Below, piece by piece: positions 1 to 16,545 of a stretch of 64,000 nucleotides of DNA. Position numbers and translations under genes: made by a program. The notes beneath the pieces are model-generated. The model was not told where the DNA came from and did no database searches. It saw nothing but the letters and a program-made list of their open reading frames with translations. Positions within the stretch are counted from its first letter, which is position 1. Each line of letters begins with the position of its first letter. Where the stretch lies: assembly GCF_900747795.2 (NCBI RefSeq), contig NC_041397.2, positions 163,412,480 to 163,476,479 of the forward strand, given 5' to 3'. The DNA is from Erpetoichthys calabaricus (lineage: Eukaryota; Chordata; Cladistia; Polypteriformes; Polypteridae).

Positions 1-437
1 TAGTCTCCTAAGGTAATGAATCTGCCTTGCTGTAGTTTTACTTTATCTAGAGTAAAATGTTTTGACAACTAATTACTAAGTTGACAGTGCAGTTATGGAA
101 ATATTTGCAAGCTTAGTAGCCTTAAAAGTTATTATAATTCATGAAAGAGCATGTTTTCAATGTGTTGTGTTACAGTCAGATTTTTTTCTCTGACTTAATT
201 ATGTTGTCTTTCTGTTGCTTTTTTATTTTTGAACTAATATTTTTCAGGCGTTTTTGTAATTTCAGTTATTGTTGTCTATGATCTAGTAATCATGTGCTGT
301 TACATGGTATACTTTGTGGTTGGAGCCCCAGACAGTAGGACCACCCTGATGTCATTGCTGCTGGGATCTCTCTTTGGCTATTTATTGATCCAGTGAGAGA
401 TTTGGCAGCACAACACTGAAGTGTGAAGGAGTTGATA
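1..437. other. No gene seen
   Basis: AT-rich sequence with no convincing reading frame and no repeat I recognise. It ends at the target duplication of the L1-like insertion. Confidence 0.5.
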
Positions 438-1752
438 GTGAGTATTGTTTTTATTATATTTTATTATTTTTTATTGTAATCATTCCATACAAACAGATCA
501 ATTTATAACCAAACAAATTAAAAACAAATCAAACCCCACCCCTGAGAAGGAGAACTTAGCTAAAGGAGAATTGCTTAGGGCTTTTTAATAAGACAACATT
601 AAGCAAAGGAAAGGGAGAAAAAAATATATATGTAAATAAGAGATAGAGAAGGGAGTTAAATGCGGTAATGGTTATTTCTCTTATTCTAAAATAATATTGA
701 TCAGATCCTGCCAGGTTTTGAAAAAATTTTGTACAGATCCTCTAACTGAGAATTAGATTTTAAATTAATTTCAAATAATTTAAAACATCGGTTTCCCACT
801 GACTTATCAGAGGAGAGTTAGGATTCTTCCAATTTAACAGAATGAGTCTGCGTGCCAAAAGTGTAGTGAATGCAATCACCGTTTGCTTGTCCTTTTCCAC
901 TTCAAGTCCGTCTGGAAGAACACCAAACACAGCTGTTAATGGGTTAGGAGGGATTGTGACCCCAAGGCTGTCTGAAAGGCACTTAAAAATTTTTGTCCAA
1001 AATGATGTTAATTTGGTGCAGACCCAGAACATGTGACCCAGTGAGGCAGGAGCTTGGTTGCAGCGTTCGCAGGTTGGATCTTGCCCTGGAAACATTTTGG
1101 ACAGTTTTAAGCGAGAGAGATGAGCTTGATACATAACTTTTAGTTGAATAATTCTGTGCTTTGCGCATATGGAGCTCGAGTGAATTCTCTGCTTTGCTAC
1201 CTTTCACTCCTTTTCTGATATATTGATTAAGAGATCTTCTTCCCAATGTCCTCTTGGATCTTTGAAAGGTAGGGACTCTAATAGGATTTTATATAATGCG
1301 GAAATGGTGTTTAATTCCTCGAATTTGAGCAGTATTTTTTCCAGCATTGTGGAGGGTGCAAGGTGGGGAAAATCGGGCAATTTCTGTTTAACAAAATTTC
1401 TAATTTGAAGATAGTGAGAGAAATGTGTAGCTGGGAGGTTGAATTTTGAATGTAATTGTTCAAAAGATGCAAATATGTTGTCTATATAAAGATCTCTGAG
1501 CATTTTAATCCCAAGACTTTTCCAGGTATTAAAAACTGGATATGTTTGCAAAGGTTGAAAGAGGTGGTTTTCTTGCAGAGGTGCCACCGATAAAAAATTT
1601 TCCATCTTAAAATGCTTTCTAATTTGGTTCCATATTCTTAGTGAGTAAAGCACAAATTGGTTATTAGTATATTTGCGATAACTTGCATTTACTGGAGAGC
1701 AGAGCAGGGAGTATAAAGAAGTACTACAGGAATTTATTGTGAGTATTGTTTT
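438..1752 (-). mobile_element. L1-like LINE, 3' fragment with target duplications
   Basis: The insertion is flanked by a 14-bp direct repeat (gtgagtattgtttt at 438-451 and 1739-1752), the signature of target-primed insertion. The element body lies on the minus strand, with its A-rich 3' tail at about 452-500. The minus-strand translation (about 1653-760) matches the C-terminal part of fish L1/Swimmer-type ORF2, including the Cys/His cluster CERC...GHMFWVC near 1010-1075. Two stretches in one frame are separated by an in-frame TGA after EKE (near 1210), where relatives usually have Trp; apart from this the tail of ORF2 is readable. The insertion is 5'-truncated (no endonuclease or RT core), so it is dead. 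Clade assignment rests on the C-terminal pattern only. Confidence 0.75.
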
Positions 1753-2555
1753 ATGTGTGGATTTAGTGTTTACTCTGTTATTTTATGCTCTGTTTATGGA
1801 TTTTAATATCAAAAATTGTTTTGGCACATAGACACTTTGGACTAGTTTTAATGCAGCTCTTTTTTCTCTTTGAAGCAATTTTCATATTTTGTTAATAAAG
1901 TCTTCATTTATAAAGATACTTTGGCTTGCCACTACTAGCCAGAGTTCAACGGTTATCTCTCTTGTAAGATATTTTAATATATTTTTGGGACATTTCTTGT
2001 AATTTTAAGTCTTACAGCCAGTTCCCATTTTGTGGGCCTGCATATGTCAAAGCCAGCAGGGAGGATTAGCTGGATTGGGGTGAGCCTCTTCTGGTTGATC
2101 AGCGAAGCTCTTTTGGAAGCCTCAACCCTTTTTCCCATATTTGGAACTCCAGATCACAACACCACACACAAAAGCAAGAACCACCAAAGAGTTCTTACAG
2201 AGCTTGTATGAGCTTGGTAAAACACAGAATATTTGCAAAAGGAATATATACAAAATTGCAAACAATGAGGTGTCTGAAATATTGCCATTAACCTCATATT
2301 TAACATTACACAGAGAAACAAAGTGAAAATGTAGTGAACTGAGTTTGCACAACGTATTCAGGCTGTAAGGCAAAGTATCAGTTCCATCAGAGTTATCACC
2401 ACAGTGTGAAGGGACAGCAGACTTATGCTAAAAGATGTAAAGAAATGCTATCCTTATGGTAAGACTCACCTAAACTCAGTGTACTGCACAGCTAGAAATG
2501 CAGAATACAGGCTACTTCACAGTAATGAGTCAAACAGCCATATGCTAGATAACTA
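1753..2555. other. No gene seen
   Basis: Unique-looking AT-rich sequence between the L1-like fragment and the Tigger element. Short open frames at 2122-2373 and 2141-2326 overlap on opposite strands and have no recognisable protein character. Confidence 0.4.
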
Positions 2556-2727
2556 CAGTCGACCCTTGATATATGACTGGCCTGACATGCGAACAACTTG
2601 CTTTATGACCAAAATTTTTGTTTTGAATTACGACCAACATCTTGCGTTACGACCGAATGCGGTCATGTGTATCCGCTTGTGCGATTGTAAACAAACAGCT
2701 GAGAGCATTTGCAAGCATTCTTTAACA

Positions 2728-4507
<1,780 letters not shown>

Positions 4508-4587
4508 GCATCAGTCGGAGCCCAGATACATGTGTTAGTGGATGTAATTTCGGTCAGTGCAGTGATTTATATAATTTATTTCGATAA

Positions 4588-4785
4588 TTGCTAAGGAAGG
4601 AAGCGAAGGTAATGAATGTAAAGAAAGCGATCACAATCGAAACGAAGAAGGAAATTGTGTGGAAATATGACAGTGGCGTTTGTGTGACCGATCTCGCTAA
4701 TATGTACAGCATGTCGAAATCCACCATCTCGACAATTTTACAAAGAAAAGATTTGTATAAGGAAACTCCTTCCAAACAATAACCA
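4588..4785 (+). pseudogene. Tigger transposase N-terminal fragment (CENP-B/pogo HTH)
   Basis: Sixty-four codons. Residues about 12-55 (KKAITIETKKEIVWKYDSG through DLANMYSMSKSTISTIL) match the first helix-turn-helix of pogo/Tigger/CENP-B type transposases, which binds the terminal repeats. The frame stops after about 64 codons; the second HTH and the DDD catalytic core are absent before the right end of the element. Present only as a relic inside the Tigger copy. Confidence 0.75.
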
Positions 4786-5113
4786 TTTTCCATTTCATTC
4801 TCCTCCTCCTTCCTTCCTGCAAGCCAAAGATGTCAACTTAAATAGTGAGTACAGTATGAAATTGTTGTTTCTGGTAGACTAGGCACTTTTTATAACTTTT
4901 TGGTTAGTACATTGGTGTTTTTGGTAAATTATGCACATTATACAACCATTTTCTATTAAAAAAAGTTAAGTAAGTGTTGCTGTGGGTGGTTCGGAACACA
5001 TTAAGGGCATTTCCATTATTTCTTATGGGAAAAATAGTCTTGACTTACAACCAACTTGAGTTACATCCAGCCCTCGCGAACGAATTGAGTTCGTAAGTCA
5101 AGGATCCACTGTA

Positions 5114-8100
5114 CTTTAAACGAAGATCAAAAAAGATCACATTTTCCAGGTGAAATCAAAAAAGAAATATTTCAGATTAAAATTCTGCTATATTAATATT
5201 GTACATTAACCCAAAAGGAAATGGAAATCTACTTAAATTCAAAATTGACACAGAGACAGACATAAGTTTATCATCAGAGCAAGATTAAAGGCATTTGTAA
5301 TGCCCACATCAGTTAAAGGGCACAGCAGCCAACCCGAGAAGTCCAAGTGTTTGACTTGTCTAGAAGAATTTAATGCCACAGCAGGGTGATAGGGTCATAA
5401 ATTCAGTTTTAATATTTATCTAATTAGTGCGTCATTTGCAAGCAACCTGTTACTCTGCAATGTATCTGCTGCCATGGAGCTTGTGAATTGTGGCATATTT
5501 TCATAAAAATACCAAATACCAATATCAAAAATTCCCTATGTGTGTGTGCAGACATCTATAACATTCTATAACTTCTATTATTAGGTATTAACTTACCTAA
5601 TAATTTTGGTCCTCCTTTTGTTAATGAATAGCAAACCATGCAAATTCATGCATATCTCATACCATTCTTGTATGTTTTCTATCAATCCTTTATGTATTAT
5701 AACTTGCTTTGTAAGTTGTCTGCTAAAAAAATAATTAATCAAACAATGGGATGCTGCAGCCTGATCTGTCTTAATTTGCATCTGATCATTTTCATACTAT
5801 CTAAATCTGACAAATTACAGCCAAATAGATTTTAATGCTTTAAAATAGTGAGCAACTGCCTGCTACCCAGGAAAATCTATTCGCAATGAACTGCCAGAAT
5901 TAAAATGATGACTCCTCAAGTTCAGAATTGAATGTCTTTGAGGTAGGAAGGGACAAGCCACAATTACATGGGAAGTACTGTATACGCAGACTACACAGAC
6001 TGTGTGACTGTAGCCATACTCACTATAGTGTGGCAAGGCGTTTCCTGGTCAGTTTGAGGTCAGCAAACATTTGGAAAAACAATTTTCCATGAATTAAGAG
6101 ACATTCTGTTCTAGAGCACTCATAGCAGTGGAACAGTGTGTGATGCCCATATTGCCCACAGCTGGCATTACCTCTTTGAATACAGGACATTGACAGTCAT
6201 AGACCAAGATGGACTAGGATGAATGAGGACTCATGACAACTAGAAATGGTGCAAAAAGTGGTTAGTGCTTTTTATTCACAACAAAGTTTTCCAAATCAAA
6301 AATGCAATGCAGGTATTGTCTTTAAATAAATAAACAAATAACCCATAAGGAAAAGCAGTGTCTTGGTGGAGGTTAAAATCTTAACAGGTTAAAATCACAG
6401 TTAAAACAGTCAGGCTCAATTCCTTTAAAAACAATTACAAGTTTCAGTGCCTCCTTCTTATTCCATGTCTCTGAATGGCAATGAGGACATCGCTTCCCCT
6501 ACTTGCATTTAAAGGCCACCATTTTAAGGCAGCAGTCAGTTCTGTTTTAAACTCAGTTGTGTGAACATGTCTGTCCTTTTTGATCGATTTTGCAGCCGGG
6601 AAATATTATATAGGTGGCTGCCCCAAACATTTCCAATGACTCTTTGTCGTTCTTGTGACACAGCCAATTTCCTTATTAACAGTTTTGGGTTCACTCAGCT
6701 TTGCATTCACATGCACCTACTCCAATGGAGCCCAAGTGAACTGTTTTTATTTTAAACACCCACACACTGCCACAGCCCCCTAATGTGCAACACCACCCAG
6801 CACTATCTGAAATTGAAAAGGGTGTTTAGCAGTTGTTTGAGCATGTGAAAAGTTCTCTGCTTACTTGTAGGAGCCGTGTTGTGAGCTGATGACATGCTCA
6901 TCCCAAAGGACTTTTTTATTAACAGACCAGGAAATGAAGGTGAAAATGGAAAAGGAGACTAGGACTCTAAACTTAAAATGAGCAAAACGTTTTTACCAGG
7001 AATTCTTATTTGGAATCCAAACCACAGTACAAAAAAATAAGAGAAAAATGTGAGTTTTTTTTAAATCATTGAAAACATCCTAGCTACCTTGAATTACTTT
7101 CCCTAATTTCACTAACACAATTCTAAATTTTTTTTTTTAATCTTTTTAACCATATACTTATATGACACTATAACTGCATCAGCAGCTAAAATAACAGCAT
7201 TAATTCTGACATCATGCACAGTGTTGCCTTAGGTGCATATGTCCAGCAATTATGCTTTTTTCAATAAACAAAATAACAAAAACCTGGAAGGAACAGAAAA
7301 TAGCACTGATGTGACATCATCAGTGAAGTGCTTAAAAATAATAACAATTATGAAATATAGGTTTCGTGAGAAAATAAATGAATAAACATAATCATTTAGA
7401 TAAATACTTTGGATTCATGGCAATCTAGACTTCTTCACAATTCACACAGATCACAAATCCCTTGTGCCTCTGATAAATTACAAGGATCCTAAAGGTATGC
7501 TATTCAGATCCCTGGGATTTTTGATGAGGACGATGAGGTACAACCCAGTACTTACATAGGTGTCTAGAAATCGGCTGTCTAGACACCCCTCCGACTGTCA
7601 GAAACCTAGAAGTGTCAAAGCTGGTGTGTGAAGTACAAACAGATGAGGATTTCAGACATGAAACATGGCCTTGTTCTTGGTCAAATTTTGAACAAATGAA
7701 GTAGCTGACAAACAAGGATCCCAAACTACAGGTGTTTGATCAAAGCATCCCAGGAAAGTATCGGCACACACACAGTGATTCCTCCCCTGAGAAAAATAAA
7801 CTCACCACATCCAAACGCTTTATGTTGCTTGGCAACAGAATGGTTCCATCACAGAAGCATGTGCAAAGAGTTACTGCAAAAACTGCATGATGGGCATCAA
7901 GGTATTGTTATGTGTACAGGGTGTGCTAGTTTGACTATATGGCAGCCTGGTACTTAGAATGAACCATGAGAGATGGTAAAAGCTTGTAGAAAATGTTAAG
8001 AGAGAAAACCAACTCAACAGAAAGAACACATATCTTCAATGCTATTGAAAAGAATAACCACAAACTCTTGTGAGTATAGTAAGAAGTATTACATTGCCTT

Positions 8101-8214
8101 TGCTGCTTATATCTCATGCTACTGTATGAAATGAACACCTTCTAAATCTGAAAAGTGAAACTAACTATAACTGAGTGAAAAAACACATGGTGACTTCCAT
8201 GGTGATTGCAATAT
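5114..8214. other. No gene seen
   Basis: About 3 kb of AT-rich, non-repetitive-looking DNA. Short open frames occur (5593-5781, 6561-6755, 7500-7724) but overlap on both strands and have no protein-like composition. I recognise no transposon, RNA gene or conserved motif. Confidence 0.45.
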
Positions 8215-8793
8215 TGTGATTTCCATTGTAGCAGTAGAGGCTTTTATCGACCTCTTCAACCCTCAGGTACCACGCCAAACACCAGGTAAAAGTCCAAGAC
8301 TTATTTATGTTATAATAATTACGTGCACAAAGTACCCTCCACTCCACACTACACATACAATAATCAATAATCACTACAAATACCAATCCTCCTCTCCCAG
8401 ACACTTAGCCACCCTTCCTCCCATCTCAGCTCAGTGTCTGGGCTTTCCCAGAGTTCTTTTATACCCCCTGACCCAGAGGTGTTCCTGTCCAACAATCCAC
8501 AAGTCCTTATTACTTCCGGGTCACGGTAAAAGTCCTTTTCTTCAACCTGGAAGTACGTCATTTCTCCTGTTCATGTGACCAGGACGTACTTCCAGGTTAT
8601 AGGGCACATAACAGTCTGACAGCCCCCTTACAGCAACTCCTGGTGGCCCCCATGGTATCCAGCAGGGCTGCGCATACAAACTACAAGGTCCATGAGGCCC
8701 TGCTGGAATTCAGGGAACCTCCATGCTGTTGGGAGAGCTCCACCTGGCGGCCTGGAGGGGTGAGCCGGAATATTTAGCTGGCCATCCATCACA
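8215..8793 (-). mobile_element. Solo LTR, relative of the 25.5-kb LTR family
   Basis: LTR-like block ending TCCATCACA on the + strand, like the LTRs at 19.2, 25.5 and 27.6 kb; the sense orientation is minus (TGTGATGG... start). It contains the same order of sequences: a TATA-type region (ttttataccccctgacc, read on the other strand), G/C-rich U3 with aacctggaagtacgtc, and a TGTG start at the other end. No internal region is attached, so it is a solo LTR fossil. The left boundary is set by analogy and is uncertain; I found no matching target duplication. Confidence 0.5.
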
Positions 8794-11000
<2,207 letters not shown>

Positions 11001-11002
11001 AC

Positions 11003-11475
11003 TCTTAAAAATACTGGTTCTTTAAAGGCATTTTGTCATTCTTTGCTGGGTTATATGGTTCCTCATAGAACTGTTGCTTGACAAAACTCCATTTCATTTT
11101 GGGAAGGGTTTTTTTTTGCCTAAGTTGGTTCTTTATGTTTTGAAAACTTCCTAATATGTAGAAAAAAGATAAACTTAAATCTTTGATGTGTGGTATGCTA
11201 AATAGCATGACACTAACAGATTAAAAAAAAACCTGGGCTTAGCCTGAGTCATTGAATGCAGCAAGAGTCATTTTAAACACTTGACCCATTTCTGTTCCAC
11301 AGAGCTGTTACCATCTACTCCTGTGGCTATTTACTGTATGGAGCCTGTTAACGATCTTAATAAATAAAGGTTTTTTCTGGACCCTTCATGTGGCTGAGTT
11401 AATTAGGAACCAAAAATGGTTCCCCTGTGGCATTACTCTGAAGAACCACTCTGGCACCTTTCTCTTTAAGCATGT
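11003..11475. mobile_element. MITE-like element (GGTTCTTTA / TGGTTCC family)
   Basis: The left end (actcttaaaaatactggttc) and right end (reverse complement cttaaagagaaaggtgccag...) resemble the ends of a common fish MITE rich in 'aaagaaccatttttggttcc' blocks, here visible as tggttcctcatagaac near 11057 and aggaaccaaaaatggttccc near 11405. The middle is eroded or replaced. The family name is not certain and I see no coding sequence. Confidence 0.4.
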
Positions 11476-12689
11476 ACTTGTTAAACTGACATCATCATTC
11501 AACAGATCCTTCTTTATATTGACCCATTATGGAAACCCTTTAATTCTGGTAATAAAATTACATAATTACTTGCATGTTCACGTTTTGAGTTCAAATTTTT
11601 ATAATGTTTAGTAGCAGTCAATTAAAACTTCTGTTACGGTATTTGACAACTGGTACCCTTCATCAATGCCAAAATTTAGCGATGCATTTATTATGAGTGC
11701 TGCATGTACCGGTATGTGAATTAAAATTTGTAGCACCCGTTTTAATGGTAGAATTACAGTTTCTAAAACAAATGCACAGAACTGTAAACTTAAGCATATT
11801 AACATAGCTAATCATCTGTGTGTAGTAATCTAATAAACAAAACGTGAAGAAGCAACATTGTTACGCGCTACCTTGAGAGATTCATCAGACAAACGTGTGA
11901 CTGTCGGTTATTAGCTGAAGTAAATCTGAAGTATTTAACTAATACGTTATTAGGATTAGAGACTTGTCTGTTTTGCCCATCTCTAAGTTTATTACATAAA
12001 TACTCTGTTAATTTTTAGCCATGTTCTCTCAGGGTCAAGACCTACTGTGATCTGCAAGCTGTACTATTAGAATGACGTCCAAAACAATCAAAGGTTTGGC
12101 TGCATGTACAGTAGACTCTCTGTCATCCTCGTCTGTTGGTCTTAACGTGAATCGGGTTTATCGTATGTTGTTGAGTTGCGGCTGCAACTTAAAGCCGCAG
12201 TTTATGGAGGATCGGTGAGACCTCTGTATATTGCCTAAGGGCGCAGATCTGAGCAGATCTTCTCAAATCAGTCAAAACTGCCAACTTATAAAGTTAAAAT
12301 CCTGCATTCACAATATCTTGTTTAATGAATGGAAAACTTTATTCTAAATAATATACAGTACCGAGACGCTGCTTTGACACGACACGTGTAAAACATTTTA
12401 TAACTGAGAAATTGTGTATTGGAACAGGTTGTTTTACATTAGTCTTGCAAAAGATAACAGCTTATATTTATTTCGCTGAAAAACACCAATCAGAAAAAGT
12501 GATGAATTTCTAGATTTGATTTTCGAAATAACTTTTTTACATCTGGAACTGTATGCAGACGTGCGCAGCTCCAGAGCTCCATCTATCCGTTCCTTGCAAG
12601 TCTTGAGAGGTGTGTCTGCGAGGCGGGGGGAGTGTGGGGGAAAAAAGGTCTTTCCTGGTTCTTAGCCTTTATAGATTTTAGGAAGAAAG
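11476..12689. other. nr0b1 upstream region
   Basis: About 1.2 kb upstream of the nr0b1 TATA box with no repeat I recognise, in contrast to most of the window. It would be the natural place for proximal regulatory sites. The only nuclear-receptor-like half sites I noticed (cagggtcaaga near 12035 and aaaaaaggtc near 12640) are weak matches. Confidence 0.4.
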
Positions 12690-12697
12690 TATAAATA
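12690..12697 (+). promoter_or_regulatory. nr0b1: Probable TATA box of nr0b1
   Basis: TATAAATA, 72 bp before the ATG, which would place a transcription start near 12720 and leave a short 5' leader. The sequence is seen; its function is inferred from position. Confidence 0.6.
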
Positions 12698-12768
12698 TAT
12701 CTGGCTAGGCGATAGGCTCGCAGAGACGAACGCCGAAGTACTGCTAAAAAGCAAGCCTGTTCGTTACA

Positions 12769-13327
12769 ATGGCCAGCTCTGATAGCTGTCACTGTAGCGG
12801 CAGAAAGCAAAACAGCATCCTCTACAGCATTTTGAAAAATGACAGCCAAGCCGAAATACAACAGCACCAGACTCTTCAGCAGCAGGTTTGCTCTTGCGGA
12901 TCTAAGAAAAACGTAGCTCTTACATGTCCGCAGGTCACCTGCAAGGCTGCCTCTGCTGTTTTGGTAAAGACGCTGAAGTTTATTAAGAACCTGCCGTGCT
13001 TTCAGGAGCTGCCCGCAGAAGATCAGTTGGTACTGGTTCGCAACTGCTGGGCACCGCTTCTGGTTCTTGGATTGGCACAAGACCGCGTGGACATTGAGAC
13101 TATAGAGACCCCAGAACCAAGTATGTTACAAAAGATTTTAACTGGAGGGCAGGAAGACTCTAGAGAATCTCTCCAGGTGAACGAGCAGCATATCTCGACG
13201 ACAAAGATCCAAGATATAAAGTTTTTTTTAAGCAAGTGCTGGGCTCTGGACATTAGTACAAAGGAATATGCTTATCTCAAAGGGGCAATCCTGTTTAATC
13301 CAGGTGGGTGTCCCATGAACTGCATGC

Positions 13328-13374
<47 letters not shown>

Positions 13375-15809
13375 TGTGTTGTGTGTGTGTGTGTGTGTGC
13401 GTGTGCGTGCGTGTGTGTGTAATAATAATATTAATAATAGTAATGATGTTATTGTTATGTGTTATGTGTTTATGCTAAAGCGTTTTTATGTATGTAGAGT
13501 TCTCGTAACCAAGAAAGTGGCCAACAAAGATGATCAAAATGGTTTAATTCGTTGTTCAGAACAGGATCTTAATAAGAAAAGCATTACAACCAGTGCAAAA
13601 CATTGGCCAGTAAAACACGTGAAATAAACTCAGAACACAAAATAGAAAAAGGTTAAGTAATAGCCAGAAGAGCATGCTAAAATATATAGACACGCCAAAA
13701 GAAGAAGGGCAAAGGATGCATGAGATGAAAAAAAAATATTATAAAGTTTAACAGGATGGAAGCAGTATAGCCTAATAATTGATCTGAATAAGATTTAGTG
13801 TTTTATGTCTTGTTGGTCTATAACGTATGCATTGGAATGAAATAAAAAAAATAGTTTTAGAAATTAAATATAAATGAGTGTAAAGTTGCTCGAATTAACT
13901 ACAGAGTCGTTTTTATTTCTAGACAAGCACTTGTCTAAAGAAAATACAACATGACACCTGAGCCAGTTTGGTTCTTCGTGACTCGTACAACTGAAGCTCG
14001 GAGAATCGTATAGATTTCGGGCAGTAAAAACGTAGCTCTCAAGATGTATCATTGCTGATGTCCTTATAGTTTCCTTTTCTTAAAAAAAATGTCTCAAACA
14101 ATCAGCAGCACCGATCAAAAATGACTTGTGTTATACTACACGTAAATTAATAGCCATTTTGGAGTGCTAGTGCAAATTGAACTGAGCTTTGTAATGTTAT
14201 ACAGCGTATAGATGTAAAAAAAATTATACAAACAACGTATCCAAAATAATTCAAGGACTAAACTGTTATAACCGTATATACGTCGGCTGGGTGACATGTT
14301 CGGTTTAAAACACAACGTGTCTAAGTGTGCGCTTCACTTGCCTGATAGAAGATTTCGGACTGAGCAGAGGGGCTATCAGTGACGTATGACTGTCCAGGTA
14401 ATGAGTAAAGATGATCTTTTTAAGATAAATAATAATATAATTATAATATAGTTGATCTTTCTAAAGATGCATATGTTGTTTTACAGTGAGTCGGAAAGGT
14501 CAAAAACAAGTGCATACTTAACTTTCAGCATCCCCAATAACAGTGAACTGAGAACCGACGTGGACTAAAGACCCACACAACGAAGGGGAGATTGATACCC
14601 CATTCTAAAGATTACAAAAAAGGCTTTTAATTGGCCACATTAACATTTACCACTGATCAAAATTCAAATCGAATATATTAATAACGGATGGCAAGGTATA
14701 TTTAAGGCCTCCATTCGTTTAATAAACCCCTGTAATAAAATTAATGTCAACGGAGTAGGACAGCAGCAGTCTATCAATATAAAACACAATTATCAACTAA
14801 AATAATTTAGGTGTAAAATAATTGTTTTTGACGCTACGACAATTGATCAAAAATACATGTGCTACTTATTTTACACAGTGCGTCGTTATTATGAATATTT
14901 TACAAGAAGCATTACAAGAGATGTAATAACTTTTGAGTTTCAACATAATCGAATCACAAAAAAACTTTTAAAAGTAAAATATCATATCTCGTATCAATTG
15001 TGAATATTTTAGAGTTTTAGTAACGCACTGGCGTGTACTGTAATATCAGAGAACTGCAAAGTCCGCGCAGAAAATTCATAAATTAATGATAAATCATATT
15101 CTGACACCAGTCGTATCGGTTATGAGGGGCATGCTGTCAGAGAGGAGCGGGGTTGGTTAACTGACCACTCTAAATTGGCGCCCCGTCCAGGATTGGCATA
15201 TCCTGAAGTCCAATGCGCCCCTGGATTAAAAAAAACAAAACAAAACAAAACAATGACCTGATAGTTAAAGCAGAATGAGAATATTCAAGTAGTCCGTAAC
15301 GTGAAACTAACGTGCTGGTAAGCACACATCTCAGAGAATATTTATTTTCTTTAAGTAAAATGTACTGTCATCGTTTCATTATTGCGTTTTGGTTATTTAT
15401 TACATTTCTTTGTGACAACCGCTTTATCTTTTCGAAATCTCATTCAACCAAACTCCACTGCAGGGTTGTTTACAGTTCTGGAGTACATTTCAAATTCGAA
15501 TATTTTTGGTAAATCGCAGAAGCACTCTGTCTGCAGAGCATTAATGTTCTTGATGTGTTTTCTTTAGATCTGCCAGGTCTGCGCCATACAACTTACATTC
15601 AAGGACTGCAGAGCGAAGCACAGCGGGCGCTAAACGAGTATGTCAGAATGATCCACCGGGAGGACCTTACAAGATTTGGAAAACTGATCATTGCTCTGTC
15701 TTTGCTCCGTTCCTTCAGCCCTAATGTTGTGACTGAACTGTTTTTTAGACCGATCATTGGGAACGTGAATATGGACGATTTACTCCTAGAGATGTTTTAT
15801 GCCAAATAA
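12769..15809 (+). CDS. nr0b1: Nuclear receptor subfamily 0 group B member 1 (DAX-1)
   Basis: Two-exon gene encoding an atypical orphan nuclear receptor that represses SF-1-driven steroidogenic and gonadal transcription (family knowledge). Exon 1 is 12769-13303 and exon 2 is 15568-15809, joined by GT (13304-13305) and AG (15566-15567) inside the Asp codon of FNPD; the human gene also has one intron, in the ligand-binding domain. The product is 258 residues. Near residue 20 lies [11 protein letters not shown], an LXXLL-like box. [22 protein letters not shown] follows, then a ligand-binding-type domain with [20 protein letters not shown] near 83, [11 protein letters not shown] near 101 and [15 protein letters not shown] near 163. 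The C-terminal AF-2-like segment is [20 protein letters not shown]. There is no zinc-finger DNA-binding domain and no long mammalian-type N-terminal repeat, as in other fish DAX-1 proteins. nr0b2 is less likely because of the strong [13 protein letters not shown] and [12 protein letters not shown] matches. The ATG has a good context (acaATGG). No stop or shift interrupts either exon. Confidence 0.95.
13328..13420 (+). repeat. (AT)n(GT)n microsatellite in nr0b1 intron
   Basis: Alternating TATA followed by TG/CG dinucleotides with a few interruptions, about 40 bp after the splice donor. Purine-pyrimidine alternation of this kind can adopt Z-DNA. The VCVCVCV frames across it are artefacts. Confidence 0.95.
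14419..14552 (+). repeat. Dispersed repeat copy 1 (unclassified)
   Basis: Matches 17160-17276 in the same orientation. Shared blocks include ttttacagtgagtc, then aaggtcaaaaacaagtgca against aaggacaaaaccaagtgca, and cttaacttt plus gcatc and ccaataa. It looks like an old interspersed repeat or local duplication. Confidence 0.6.
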
Positions 15810-15922
15810 ACTCTTGATGTACCGGAGATAAAGTTTGTTGTATAAAAACAGTTATGAGCGCTTAAAAAGCTCACGTTTACTTAACTTAAATCTTTTTACA
15901 TAGACGTTATTTTTGTATATCA

Positions 15923-15928
15923 AATAAA
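15923..15928 (+). terminator. nr0b1: nr0b1 poly(A) signal
   Basis: AATAAA 114 bp after the stop codon, in an A/T-rich stretch. It is the nearest canonical signal; actual use is inferred. Confidence 0.65.
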
Positions 15929-16211
15929 AATTTTTAAAAAAAAACTTAACGTAGGTTATTTGTAGTGTGTCCATCGTAACGTTAAGCAGTGCTTGTTCTT
16001 CATTCTGCCGACTTCTATCCGTGATTTCCATGGCTAGCCTACTACGTTTAAAGTATGCCAGTCATTATTTTTATTATATTTTTTCTGTGTAGAGTTAGGG
16101 CTTGGTATCGCAAAGTCCTTAAAACTTTTAAAATGTTATAGTTTGACATCAAGATGGCTACATTTGTGAAGCTTATTAAACAATTCAAGTAAATGCAAAA
16201 TCATTTTAGCA

Positions 16212-16545
16212 CTGTGGCGCAGCGGTAATGCTGCTGCCTCGCAGTTTGGAGACCTGCGAGGCCATTTAGGAGGTTCGCTTCCCGGGTTCTCCCTGTGTGG
16301 AGTTTGCATGTTCTCCCCGTGTCTGCGTGGGTTTCCTCCGGGTTCTCCGGTCAGGTTAGGTGTATTGGCGATCCTAAATTGGCCCTAGTGTGTGCTTGGT
16401 GTGTGGGTGTGTTTGTGCCCTGCGGTGGGCTGGCGCCCTGCCTCGGGTTTGTTTCCTACCTTGCGCCCTGTGTTGGCTAGGATTGGCTCCAGCAGACCCC
16501 CGCGACCCTTTAGTTATGATATAGCGGGTTGGATAATGGATGTTT
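16212..16545 (+). mobile_element. V-SINE-like tRNA-derived SINE
   Basis: The head has pol III box A/B-like tRNA sequence (gtggcgcagcggtaatgctg ... ggttcgcttcccggg). The conserved V-SINE core follows (tggagtttgcatgttctccc, cgtgggtttcctccgggtt), then a LINE-like tail (ctgcggtgggctggcgccc, attggctccagcagac, atagcgggttggataatgg). It is nearly full length. A short extra segment splits the tRNA-like part (gcgaggccatttaggagg), which may be a small local duplication. Confidence 0.8.

Larger units (their letters stand above)
13304..15567 (+). other. nr0b1: nr0b1 intron
   Basis: 2264-bp intron with a GTGGGT donor and a pyrimidine-rich gtgttttctttag acceptor. It begins with an (AT)n(GT)n microsatellite and contains a 130-bp segment (about 14419-14552) that recurs downstream of the gene at 17160-17276. 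Otherwise nothing coding or repetitive is recognised. Confidence 0.85.

Noticed and set aside
12035-12650. SF-1 or nuclear receptor sites upstream of nr0b1
   Set aside because: Only weak half-site matches (cagggtcaaga, aaaaaaggtc), which are expected by chance over this length.
13328-13627. Extension of nr0b1 exon 1 and a second frame through VCVCVCV
   Set aside because: Reading past the GTGGGT donor into a GT repeat. The exon 2 junction restores the conserved NPD-LPGL order.
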